This document shows, piece by piece, positions 56,005 through 64,000 of a stretch of DNA of 64,000 nucleotides (its first letter is position 1; every line of letters begins with the position of its first letter). The position numbers were made by a program, and so were the translations under genes. Origin of the DNA: Pseudodesulfovibrio sp. (GTDB lineage Bacteria; Desulfobacterota; Desulfovibrionia; Desulfovibrionales; Desulfovibrionaceae); NCBI RefSeq assembly GCF_028692895.1, contig NZ_JAQUWN010000001.1, positions 37,144 to 101,143 of the forward strand, written 5' to 3'. Below the pieces are notes generated by a model that was not told the DNA's origin, ran no database searches, and worked only from the letters and a program-made list of their open reading frames with translations.

Positions 56005-58211
56005 AGAGCAATACGCTGGGATGGCTCGCGTTTGCGGCCGTTGTGGTCCTTGGCCTGGCCGTGCTGGCCCCGGCCGCCACGACGCCGGCTCCGGCAACCA
56101 CGGCTCCGGCCCAGACCGCCTCGGCTTCCGCTCCGGCGGCGAAGGCTGCGGACAAGCCCGTGGAGAAGTCGCGCAAGGACCTGATCCCCATGCCCGAGGG
56201 CTGGACCGCGCCGGACCAGGTCAAGGCCATGGAACTGGCGCGCAAGCAATACCCCTACGTCAAGGACGTGCTGCGGGAGGACCTGCCGCTTCGGCAGCAG
56301 CGGCTGCGGAACCTGGGCGTCGGGCTCAAGGACCTCAAGCACGGCTACCTGCTGCTGGACAGCCCGATGGTGGACACCTTCGGGTCCAAGTACGGGCCCG
56401 TGCGCTTCATGCACGCCAAGCACGCGGCCGTGCTGGACGGCGACTGCGCGGCCTGCCACCACTACCGCCCGGCCGATCCCGAGGCCTCGGAGACCGTGGC
56501 CTGCCGCGCTTGCCATCAGGAGGCGTTCGCCGAGCGGGAGCAGGGGCGCGTGGGCCTCAAGGCGGCCTACCACCTCCAGTGCATGAACTGCCACGAGCGG
56601 ATGAAGAAGGGCCCGGTGAGCTGCGAGGGCTGCCACGGCAAGATGCCCGTGGACCACAAGGACCTGGTCAAGCTGCCGGACAACCCCACCCCGCAGCAGG
56701 TGACGAAGGAATGCCTGCGCTGCCACGAGGACGCGGGCCAGGACATGCTGACCTCGGCCCACTGGCTGTGGCGCGGCCCGTCGCCGTTCACCGTGGAGCA
56801 CCGCAGGAGCGTCATGTCCGGCAAGGGCACGACCACGCTGAACAACTTCTGCCTTTCGGCCATCAGCAACCTGTCGCGCTGCACCTCCTGCCACGCGGGA
56901 TACGGGTGGAAGGACGACACCTTCGACTTCACCAGGACCGAGAACATGGACTGCCTGGTCTGCCACGACTCCACGGGCAGCTACAGGAAGGCCCCGCCCA
57001 AGGCGGGCATGCCCGATCCCGGGGTGGACATGGTCTACGTGGCGCAAAACGTGGGGCCCACGAGCCGCAAGACCTGCGGCGTGTGCCACTTCAGCGGCGG
57101 CGGCGGCGACGCGGTCAAGCATGCGGACATGAGCGCGCAACTCAACTGGCCGGACCGCAACTGCGACGTGCACATGGGCGGCTACGACTTCCAGTGCGTG
57201 GAATGCCACAAGACCCGCAACCACAAGATATCGGGCCGGTCCACCTCCGTGCCCGTGGCCGAGGGGTCCCGCTCCTGCGAGGACTGCCATACCTCGAAGC
57301 CGCATCACGACAACCCCCTGCTTGATCCCCACCTGAACAAGCACTGCGCCACCGTGGCCTGCAACACCTGCCACTCGCCCATCTACTCCAAGTGCGCCGC
57401 CACCAAGACGTGGTGGGACTGGTCCACGGCGGGCGACAAGCAGCGCCAGGTCCACAAGGACAAATACGGCAAGCCCGACTACAACTGGATGAAGGGCGAC
57501 TTCCGCTGGAAGGAGGCGGCCAAGCCCTCCTACGCCTGGTACAACGGGTTCATGGAGCGCCGCCTGCTGGGCGATCCCATCAACCCCGAGGCCAAGGGCT
57601 TCCTGCCCGGCGAGAAGCTCACGCCCGGGCAGAAGGCGGCCATGGTGGTGACCAACATCACCGAGCCCGTGGGCTCCATCCGCGACCCGCACTCCAAGAT
57701 CACGCCGTTCAAGATCATGGCCGGCATCCAGCCCGCGGACGCCAAGTACCGCTATCTGCTGGTGCCGCACCTCTTCCCCTACGGCAAGGACGACAAGTCC
57801 GCCTACTGGAAGAACCTGGACTGGCAGGCGGCCTTCAAGGAGGGGATGGAAAAGGCGAAGCTGCCGTATAGCGGAGAGTACATGTGGGTGGCCACGCACA
57901 TGTACTGGCGCATCGAGCACGAGGTCATGCCCAGGGAGCACGCGCTCTCCTGCGCGCAGTGCCACGAGAGCCTGAAGGGCGACCGGACCTGCGACCGCTG
58001 CCATCAGGACGGGCGCGACGCCAAGTTCCGGGTCCTGGCCGAACAGGGCGCGGACTTCGGGCTGCTCAAGGTCATGGGCCGCGACGTGGACGAGCTGATC
58101 GGCGTCACGGACTACCTCGACTTCAAGAAGCTCGGCTATGAGGGCGATCCCGTCGTCCGGGGCGGCCGGTTCAAGGTCCTGCCCCTTCGCGGCGAGGCGT
58201 CCTCCCGCTGA
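56001..58211 (+). CDS. Thirteen-heme cytochrome c: c3-like domain fused to octaheme tetrathionate-reductase-like domain
   Basis: A 736-residue exported protein (N-terminal helix, then an Ala/Pro linker) with thirteen CxxCH sites. The first four (about residues 149-215: CAACH, CRACH, CMNCH, CEGCH), with preceding FMHAKH, look like a tetraheme c3 domain. From CLRCH (about 238) the sequence follows the octaheme tetrathionate reductase family: SAHWLWRG, SAISNLSRCTSCHAGYGW, NMDCLVCHDSTG, CGVCH, CVECH, CEDCH, CNTCH and CAQCH (about 651), ending KKLGYEGDP. An added heme CDRCH (about 664) sits in an insert. It is the probable catalytic or terminal periplasmic component; the substrate is unproven. Confidence 0.88.
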   Translation: MKSNTLGWLAFAAVVVLGLAVLAPAATTPAPATTAPAQTASASAPAAKAADKPVEKSRKDLIPMPEGWTAPDQVKAMELARKQYPYVKDVLREDLPLRQQRLRNLGVGLKDLKHGYLLLDSPMVDTFGSKYGPVRFMHAKHAAVLDGDCAACHHYRPADPEASETVACRACHQEAFAEREQGRVGLKAAYHLQCMNCHERMKKGPVSCEGCHGKMPVDHKDLVKLPDNPTPQQVTKECLRCHEDAGQDMLTSAHWLWRGPSPFTVEHRRSVMSGKGTTTLNNFCLSAISNLSRCTSCHAGYGWKDDTFDFTRTENMDCLVCHDSTGSYRKAPPKAGMPDPGVDMVYVAQNVGPTSRKTCGVCHFSGGGGDAVKHADMSAQLNWPDRNCDVHMGGYDFQCVECHKTRNHKISGRSTSVPVAEGSRSCEDCHTSKPHHDNPLLDPHLNKHCATVACNTCHSPIYSKCAATKTWWDWSTAGDKQRQVHKDKYGKPDYNWMKGDFRWKEAAKPSYAWYNGFMERRLLGDPINPEAKGFLPGEKLTPGQKAAMVVTNITEPVGSIRDPHSKITPFKIMAGIQPADAKYRYLLVPHLFPYGKDDKSAYWKNLDWQAAFKEGMEKAKLPYSGEYMWVATHMYWRIEHEVMPREHALSCAQCHESLKGDRTCDRCHQDGRDAKFRVLAEQGADFGLLKVMGRDVDELIGVTDYLDFKKLGYEGDPVVRGGRFKVLPLRGEASSR

Positions 58212-58236
58212 CCGCCTCTCCACATGCGCAAACCGC

Positions 58237-58268
58237 CGCCCCCGGACGCCCGTCCGGGGGCGGTTTTG
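58237..58268 (+). terminator. Terminator of the redox operon
   Basis: CCGCCCCCGGAC (58237-58248) pairs perfectly with GTCCGGGGGCGG (58253-58264), loop GCCC, followed by TTTT. Confidence 0.85.
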
Positions 58269-58504
58269 CGTGTTCGGCGGAATTAATGTGAAAATAGGAT
58301 TGTTGACAGTGAAGACCAGATAGTGCAGTTGCTTATATGAGCAGGTATCACGATCGTGGAGACGTAGTGAGCGAAGTGCGCCTGCGCGGAAGGTCATTGG
58401 GGGGAAGATCGGCCAAGGACGAATTGAGGCCCGGCACGGAGGCATTTCGCCGGGGGGAGCTTTCGGACCAAGGCTCCTGCACGATTAGGATTCAGGCGGG
58501 AAAG

Positions 58505-60934
58505 ATGAAATCTTTGCAAAGTATGTCCAGGGAGGAACTGGTCAGCGAGCTCGAGATGTACCGGGAACGCGTCGGCGAGTGCGACGGCCGGTACGAACTC
58601 GCCATCGAGGCCTCCAACGACGGGGTGTGGGAATGGGATGTCCGCACCGACGAAGCCCGTTATTCCCCGCGCAATTTCACCATGATCGGTCACGCCCCGG
58701 AGGAATTCGAACCCCGCGCCGAGGCCTGGAAATCCCTGATCCACCCGGACGACCTGGAGCGTGCCCTGGACATGGTGCGCGCCCATCTGGAACGCGGCGA
58801 ACCGTTCAATATCAAGTACCGCGTGCGCGACGGCAAGGGCGAATGGCGCTGGATACTCTCCCGGGGCCGCATCGTCGAGCGCGACGCCGAGGAAAAGCCC
58901 GTCAGGCTGGTCGGCACGCACGTGGACATCCACGAGCAGGTGCTCCTGTCCGAGCGGCTGCGGACCAGGAACGAGGAGCTCACGGTCCTGAACCACCTCG
59001 GCCGGGCCGTTGCCGCGAGCCTCTCCATGGAGGCCACGGTGGACGCGGCCCTGGACAACCTCCGGCGCATCGTCGAGTGCGACCTGGTGCAGCTCTTCAC
59101 CCTGGAGGGCGAGTCCATCGTCAACATGGGGTTGCGCTCCAGCATCCCGCTGGCCCCGGCATTCCACGAGATGCGGTCCGACCTGGGGGAGAGCCTTTGC
59201 GGCCTGGCCGTCAAGACCCGCTCCCCGGTCTTCTCGCGCGAGCGGGACGCGGACCGCAGCTACCTGCGCAGCGAGTGGCGCGAGGCCGGCATCCGCTCCC
59301 ACGCGGCCATTCCCCTGGTGGCGGGCGAGGAGGTCCTTGGGGTCATCGGCGTCGGCTCCCGCGAGGACCGGGAATACGCCGAGAGCGAATCCTTCCTCTG
59401 CTCGGTGGCCTCTGTGGTGGCCACGGGACTGGCCAACGCCCGGCTGCATCAGCGGGTCCGGCGCCACTCCGAAGAGCTGGAGGCCCAGGTGGAGGAGCGG
59501 ACCCGCGAGTTGGCCAAGCTCTCCAACGCCATCGAGCGCGCCTCCATCTCCATCATGATTACGGACGTGAACGGCGCGATCGAGTACGTGAACCCGTATT
59601 TCTCCAACCTCACCGGCTACCTGCGCGGCGAGGTGCTGGGCAGGAATCCCCGGATTCTCAAGTCCGGCAGGCACGGCGTCAATTTCTACCGGGGCATGTG
59701 GCAGCGGCTGCTGCGGGGCAAGATCTGGCGCGGCGAGATCTGCAACCGGCGCAAGGACGGGTCCGAGTACTGGGAGCGGGCGTCCATCTCGCCGCTGCTC
59801 GACGCCGAGGGCAACCCCACCCATTTCGTGGCCGTGACCGAGGACGTGACCCAGCGCCGCAAGCGCGAGCAGGAGCTGCTCGTCCTGTCCAAGGCCATCA
59901 AGAACGCCTCCTCGTCGGTCATCGTCACCGACAAGGACGGCGACATCATCTACGTCAATCCGAGCTTCACCCAGCTCACGGGCTATTCCTACGAGGACGC
60001 CGTGGGCCGTAACCCGCGCATCCTCAAGTCCGGGCTGCATGAGCCCGTCTTCTACGCGGAGCTGTGGAAGACCATCGCCGGGGGCATGTCCTGGTCCGGC
60101 GAGATCCTCAACCGGCGCAAGGACGGCACCCGGTTCTGGATGGCCGCCCGCATCTCGCCGGTCTACGACCGGCACGGCGAGATCACCCACTATGTCGGCG
60201 TGCAGAACGACATCACCGAGAAGAAGGAGCTGGAGCAGCTCAAGGGGGACGTGGACCGGATCATGCGCCACGACCTCAAGACGCCGCTCAACGCCATCAT
60301 CGGCTTCCCCGTCCTCATCGAGATGGAGGGCAACCTGACCGAGGACCAGTTGGAGCTTACCCGGGCCATCACCCGCGCGGCCCGGAAGATGCTGCGCCTG
60401 ATCGACCTCTCCCTGGACTTCTTCAAGATGGAGACCGGCCAGTACGAATACTATCCCCGCAGGGTGGACCTGGCCGCCTGCCTGCTGGAGCTGATGGTGG
60501 AGTTCCAGTCCAAGCTCAGCGCCAAGCGGCAGCGGCTGATCGTGACCTTTGACGGCGAACCCGTGCGCGAGGACCAGACCTACTGGATCCAGTCCGAGGA
60601 CAGCCTGATCTACTCCCTGCTCTCCAACCTGCTCTCCAACGCCATCGAGGCCTCGCCTCCGGGCGGGGACATCTCCGTCAAGGTTGACTGCGCCGACGGA
60701 TGTCATATATCCATCCGCAACACCGGCGTGGTGCCCCCTCCCATCCGCAAGAGCTTCTTCCAGAAATACAAGACCTACGGCAAGAAGTCGGGCACCGGCC
60801 TGGGAACCTATTCCGCCAAGATGCTGGCCGACGCCATGGGCTACTCCGTGCGCATGGAGACATCGGACGCGGAGAACGCCACGGTCCTCCACGTCGTCAT
60901 CCCCAGCGACAGTTGCGTCGGTCCGGAGAAATGA
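58505..60934 (+). CDS. Cytoplasmic PAS-GAF-PAS-PAS sensor histidine kinase
   Basis: An 809-residue kinase without membrane segments. A first PAS/PAC (about 30-150, ASNDGVWEWDVRTDEARYSP) is followed by a GAF domain (about 160-320). Two near-duplicate PAS/PAC modules come next (about 340-455 and 465-580; both contain GRNPRILKSG and RRKDG). HisKA has IMRHDLKTPLNAIIG (His about 589) and the ATPase NLLSNAIEA and GTGLGTYSAK. The ATG at 58505 has GGCGGGA upstream; an ATG at 58337 would add 56 residues without similarity. The stop overlaps the following response regulator by 4 bp, making them a two-component pair. Confidence 0.92.
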   Translation: MKSLQSMSREELVSELEMYRERVGECDGRYELAIEASNDGVWEWDVRTDEARYSPRNFTMIGHAPEEFEPRAEAWKSLIHPDDLERALDMVRAHLERGEPFNIKYRVRDGKGEWRWILSRGRIVERDAEEKPVRLVGTHVDIHEQVLLSERLRTRNEELTVLNHLGRAVAASLSMEATVDAALDNLRRIVECDLVQLFTLEGESIVNMGLRSSIPLAPAFHEMRSDLGESLCGLAVKTRSPVFSRERDADRSYLRSEWREAGIRSHAAIPLVAGEEVLGVIGVGSREDREYAESESFLCSVASVVATGLANARLHQRVRRHSEELEAQVEERTRELAKLSNAIERASISIMITDVNGAIEYVNPYFSNLTGYLRGEVLGRNPRILKSGRHGVNFYRGMWQRLLRGKIWRGEICNRRKDGSEYWERASISPLLDAEGNPTHFVAVTEDVTQRRKREQELLVLSKAIKNASSSVIVTDKDGDIIYVNPSFTQLTGYSYEDAVGRNPRILKSGLHEPVFYAELWKTIAGGMSWSGEILNRRKDGTRFWMAARISPVYDRHGEITHYVGVQNDITEKKELEQLKGDVDRIMRHDLKTPLNAIIGFPVLIEMEGNLTEDQLELTRAITRAARKMLRLIDLSLDFFKMETGQYEYYPRRVDLAACLLELMVEFQSKLSAKRQRLIVTFDGEPVREDQTYWIQSEDSLIYSLLSNLLSNAIEASPPGGDISVKVDCADGCHISIRNTGVVPPPIRKSFFQKYKTYGKKSGTGLGTYSAKMLADAMGYSVRMETSDAENATVLHVVIPSDSCVGPEK

Positions 60935-61992
60935 TGAGCGATCCAGCCAAGATACTGATTGTCGACGACGAGCCGTATAACCTCCTGCTGCTGAAGCGCC
61001 ACCTGAACCTCATGGGCCACGAGGTTATCAGCGCGGAGAACGCGGTCCTCGCCCTTGAGATGCTCGACCGGACCATCGACCTGGTCCTCTCGGACGTGAT
61101 GATGCCCGAGATGGACGGCTTCGAGTTCGTCCGGGCCATCCGGCGAAACGCCGAGACCCAGAACATCCCCGTGATAATGGTCACTACCCTTTCCGAGAAA
61201 AACGACCGCCTGCGGGCCGTGGAGGCCGGGGCCAACGACTTCATCACCAAGCCCGTGGACGCCCTGGAGCTCCAGGTGCGCGTCGGCTCCATGCTCCGGC
61301 TCAAGGCCAAGCAGGACGAAATCCTGCGCTTCGAGTCCGAGCTGAACCAGATGGTGGAGCAGCGGACCCAGGAGCTGCGCCTGGCCCTCAAGCGGATGAA
61401 GAAGTCCCACCAGGACACCATCGTCTACCTGGCCGCCGCGGCCGAGTACAAGGACGAGGAGACCGGGGCGCACATCCAGCGCATGAGCAATTACTGTGCG
61501 GTCATCGCCCAGGGCCTCGGGCTGGACGATGACGAGGTGGAGCTCCTCCTCAAGAGCAGCCCCATGCACGATCTCGGCAAGATCGGCATCCCGGACCACA
61601 TCCTGCTCAAGCCCGGCAAGCTCGACCCGGACGAGTGGGAGATCATGAAGACCCACACCGAGATCGGCGCGGAAATCCTGGGCGCGGGCGACTCCGACTA
61701 CGTGAACATGGGCGCGATCATCGCCCTGTGCCACCACGAGAAGTGGGACGGCACCGGCTATCCCTCGGGCCTTAGCGGGGAGGACATTCCCCTGGCGGGC
61801 CGCATTTGCGCCGTGGCCGACGTCTTCGACGCCCTGACCAGCAAGCGGCCGTACAAGGAGGCCTTCTCCGTGGAGAAGTCCCTGGGCATCATGGCCGAGG
61901 GCCGGGGCACCCATTTCGACCCCGCCGTCTACGACGTGTTCCTGAAGCGCCTGGACGAGATCCTGGCGATCCGGAGCCAGTACTCGGACTGA
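60931..61992 (+). CDS. Response regulator with HD-GYP phosphodiesterase output
   Basis: A 353-residue protein. The receiver (ILIVDDEPYNLLLLKRHLNL, Asp55 in LVLSDVMMPE, FITKPVD Lys) is followed by a coiled-coil linker and the HD-GYP domain: SPMHDLGKIGIPDHILLKPG, LCHHEKWDGTGYPSGLSG and DVFDALTSKRPYKEAF. Signature residues are intact, so phosphorylation by the coupled kinase probably controls c-di-GMP breakdown. It starts at the first of two consecutive ATGs, inside the kinase stop. Confidence 0.94.
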   Translation: MMSDPAKILIVDDEPYNLLLLKRHLNLMGHEVISAENAVLALEMLDRTIDLVLSDVMMPEMDGFEFVRAIRRNAETQNIPVIMVTTLSEKNDRLRAVEAGANDFITKPVDALELQVRVGSMLRLKAKQDEILRFESELNQMVEQRTQELRLALKRMKKSHQDTIVYLAAAAEYKDEETGAHIQRMSNYCAVIAQGLGLDDDEVELLLKSSPMHDLGKIGIPDHILLKPGKLDPDEWEIMKTHTEIGAEILGAGDSDYVNMGAIIALCHHEKWDGTGYPSGLSGEDIPLAGRICAVADVFDALTSKRPYKEAFSVEKSLGIMAEGRGTHFDPAVYDVFLKRLDEILAIRSQYSD

Positions 61993-62013
61993 TTTCCCTG
62001 TCCCGGACGAACG

Positions 62014-62052
62014 GACGCCCCCGGCCGCCGGCGGCCGGGGGCGTCTTTTTTT
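62014..62052 (+). terminator. Strong terminator after the HD-GYP regulator
   Basis: A 32-base near-perfect palindrome (62014-62045, GACGCCCCCGGCC and its complement) is followed by seven T residues. It also separates the convergent corA gene. Confidence 0.9.
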
Positions 62053-62066
62053 GCATACGGCGCGTA

Positions 62067-63116
62067 TTACAGATACTTCTTGCGCTTGAAATACAACAAC
62101 ATGCCCACGCCCACCGCGAGCATCAGGCCCAGGACGGCGTGGTAGCCGTAGCGCCAGCCAAGCTCGGGCATGTGCCGGAAGTTCATGCCGTAGACCCCGG
62201 CGATGAAGGTCAGGGGAATGAAGATGGTGGCTGTCACGGTGAGCAGTTGCATGACCTTGTTGGTCCGGATGCCGATGAGCGAGATCTGGTAGTCGATCAT
62301 GGACTTGAGGATGTCGTGCAGGGAGACCACGCCCTCCAGGGTCTGCTCGTGGTGGCCCGCCGTGTCCTGGATGTAGGGCAGGACGTCGTCCGGCACCTCG
62401 GCGTCGTCGCGCAGCAGCCCCTTGAAGATGTCGCGTTCGGGCATCAGGGCGTTGCGGGCCAGGATGGTCTCGCGCTTGAGCTCGTAGAGCTCGCCCAGGA
62501 GCGCGTCGGAGAGGGTTGCGGTCAGCCGGTTCTCCAGGTCCTGGGCCAGATCACCGATGGCGGCCAGGGCCAGGGTGTGGCTGTCCACGAGGGCGTCCAG
62601 GACGGCGGCCATCAGGTAGGTGGCGTCGGCCTTGCGGATGCGGCCCCGTCCCTGGCGGATGCGTTCGAGCACGCCGTCCAGCAGCCCGCTCTCCCGCTCC
62701 AGGAAGACCGCCACCAGCCCCTCGCGCCAGAGCATGGAGACCTGCTCGTTGACCACCTGGCCGTCCACAACCATCAGGTGGCGCATGACCACGAACCCGG
62801 TGTGCTGGTCGGCCCAGGCCAGGGTGGGGCGCTGGCCGGTGTTGAGCACGTCCTCGGTGTAGAGGAGCGGCAGGTCCAGGTTGGCGGCCAGTTCCTTGAT
62901 GAGCTCCGGCTGGTGCACGCCGGTGACCACCAGCAGGTTCATGCGGGCGGGATCGGGCGCGAACCCTGCGCTTGTCTCCCGGTGCTCGTCCAGCGACTTC
63001 GCGTCGTAGGCGCAGTGGGTGATGGAGGGCGCGAAGTCGCGCGCCTCCCCCGCATAGATCAGGGTGCCGGGGGCGGCGTCCAGCTTCAGCAGGTTCCAGC
63101 GCAGAAAGTCGAACAT
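62067..63116 (-). CDS. corA: CorA-family magnesium transporter
   Basis: A 349-residue inner-membrane channel of homopentamers for Mg2+ or Co2+. The cytoplasmic helical funnel (about 60-285) ends in LTVTATIFIPLTFIAGVYGMNFRHMP, with the selectivity motif YGMNF; the second helix is HAVLGLMLAVGVGMLLYF, followed by a basic C-terminus (KRKKYL). The TM1 GMN triad is intact. ATG at 63116. The 317 bp before it to the next gene hold no clear feature. Confidence 0.93.
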   Translation of the reverse strand: MFDFLRWNLLKLDAAPGTLIYAGEARDFAPSITHCAYDAKSLDEHRETSAGFAPDPARMNLLVVTGVHQPELIKELAANLDLPLLYTEDVLNTGQRPTLAWADQHTGFVVMRHLMVVDGQVVNEQVSMLWREGLVAVFLERESGLLDGVLERIRQGRGRIRKADATYLMAAVLDALVDSHTLALAAIGDLAQDLENRLTATLSDALLGELYELKRETILARNALMPERDIFKGLLRDDAEVPDDVLPYIQDTAGHHEQTLEGVVSLHDILKSMIDYQISLIGIRTNKVMQLLTVTATIFIPLTFIAGVYGMNFRHMPELGWRYGYHAVLGLMLAVGVGMLLYFKRKKYL

Positions 63117-63433
63117 GCCCGCCTCCTCGGTCGTGTCGGATGCAAAAAAAGGTTCGCCATCGCCACCTTCCTACACCGGTGACAGGCTCCCTGTCCATGC
63201 AAGCGCCGGAGAACCTCGTGATCGAGCGGCTGTCCAACCCCTGTATGCGCAAGGCCTGGAGAGCGCCCCGGCCCTGGCCGTGACCCGCCGGGGCGGCATC
63301 GTCACCCCGGTCCGTGGACCGGCCGCCCGAGTCGGGCGTGAGCCTGGCCGAGCGCCAGCCCTTGTTTCGCGAGGGGGTACACGGCACTGGTAATCATTGT
63401 CTTTCGCCTTTGCCTGCGGTATTCTTTGACCAT
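63117..63433. other. Gene-free spacer between divergent corA and PilZ genes
   Basis: About 317 bases. Short open frames on both strands (for instance from an ATG near 63199) have no recognisable homology. The spacer must hold both promoters; I see no strong operator. Confidence 0.4.
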
Positions 63434-64000
63434 ATGCCCATACGCCTCGAAGAAAAATCGCAACGCAAGTCGCCCCGCATCTCCCTGCCCGCCAAGGTCA
63501 ACGTCAAGGGCCGCCTCTTCGGCGTGCTCGACTGGTCCATGCAGGGGTTCAAGGCGGCCATTCCCAAGGGGATGATCCCGGAGGGGTGGTCCGGCCGGGT
63601 CACCTTCATCCTGCCCCTGCAGGAGATGGAAATCTCCTTTGACGCCGTGGCCCGGGTGCGCCGCCAGGGCGAGGAGAGCGTCGGTTTTTCCTTCGACTCT
63701 CTGCCGGACCGAAGCAAGGCCCTGCTCTCCACCTACATCAAGGCGAGCATCGAGGGGAAGCTGGACGACATCGACGGCATGATCGCCCGGGTGGAGGCCT
63801 CCACCACGCCGGTGGAGACCGACGTGCCCCTGAGCCTGAGCGAGCGCCGCCAGTTCAAGTGCTCCTTTCTGGGCCGGGCCCTGATCTACCTGCTGGTCGG
63901 CTGCGTCATCTTCTCGGTCTTCGGGTTCATCCTGTTCAACAACTTCGCCAGGGCGCGGAGCACGCGGGCCGTGGTCTCGGGCGGGCTGGTGGACGTGGCC
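63434..64000 (+). CDS. PilZ-domain membrane protein, truncated by window end
   Basis: The first 189 codons of a protein continuing beyond the window. Residues 5-100 look like PilZ: QRKSPRISLPAKVNVKG (R-x-x-R-type motif) and later LDWSMQGFKA, the D-x-S-x-x-G-like c-di-GMP motif. A helix (ALIYLLVGCVIFSVFGFIL) follows near 150-170, then the beginning of a periplasmic part with VVSGGLVDVA, suggestive of a biotinyl-lipoyl half as in HlyD/Alg44 proteins. That would make it a c-di-GMP-controlled export or polysaccharide component; the missing C-terminus is needed to confirm this. Confidence 0.7.
   Translation, partial: MPIRLEEKSQRKSPRISLPAKVNVKGRLFGVLDWSMQGFKAAIPKGMIPEGWSGRVTFILPLQEMEISFDAVARVRRQGEESVGFSFDSLPDRSKALLSTYIKASIEGKLDDIDGMIARVEASTTPVETDVPLSLSERRQFKCSFLGRALIYLLVGCVIFSVFGFILFNNFARARSTRAVVSGGLVDVA

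Overview
The window is GC-rich DNA with dense genes on both strands. The content suggests a Gram-negative anaerobe of the Desulfovibrionales (Desulfovibrio or Pseudodesulfovibrio type). The evidence is a class I hybrid-cluster protein, a HybA/NrfD-type membrane redox complex with a 13-heme cytochrome c, paired Crp/Fnr regulators with FNR-like boxes, and many PAS/GAF hybrid kinases. This placement is inference from gene content; there is no rRNA, and I saw no tRNA, CRISPR array or intact insertion sequence.

Layout. 1-2.6 kb: the 3' end of a LarC-type nickel insertion gene, a DUF3431 protein and an ABC permease. 2.8-8.8 kb: an efflux locus with one intact and one frameshifted TetR gene, a lipoprotein adaptor and an RND pump. 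9-12 kb: an IS30 remnant, hcp and a glycosyltransferase-like gene. 12-28.3 kb: a signalling island with three histidine kinases (two of them hybrids), an HD-GYP protein, a GGDEF protein, solute-binding-like sensors, an iron alcohol dehydrogenase and a diadenylate-cyclase-like protein. 28.5-34.2 kb: a universal stress protein with an SLC13 transporter, a repeat-filled spacer, a DUF2959 lipoprotein and an ArgP/LysE amino-acid export pair. 34.3-40.7 kb: a Cys-rich protein, a cereblon-like CULT-domain protein, an HD hydrolase, a YigZ protein, LemA with two TPM proteins, and a decayed ammonium transporter in front of an intact P-II gene.

40.9-53 kb: an SBF-type transporter; a minus-strand CheR, HDOD and solute-binding cluster; an orphan acetolactate-synthase small subunit with ptb and buk; a MocR regulator beside an HTH-less paralogue; a LysE exporter; and an ACR3-like permease with a zinc-ribbon protein. 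52.4-58.2 kb: two convergent Crp/Fnr genes and a three-gene redox operon (16-Cys ferredoxin, NrfD-like membrane subunit, 13-heme cytochrome). 58.5-64 kb: a PAS/GAF kinase coupled to a REC-HD-GYP regulator, CorA, and a truncated PilZ membrane protein at the edge.

The strongest leads are the FNR-box-linked redox module whose cytochrome looks like a c3-type domain fused to an octaheme tetrathionate-reductase-like domain; the bacterial CULT-domain protein; a dispersed intergenic repeat whose two best copies share a loop but have different, internally complementary stems; the cyclase-like protein with an altered RHR motif; and the P-II gene left beside a gutted amt.
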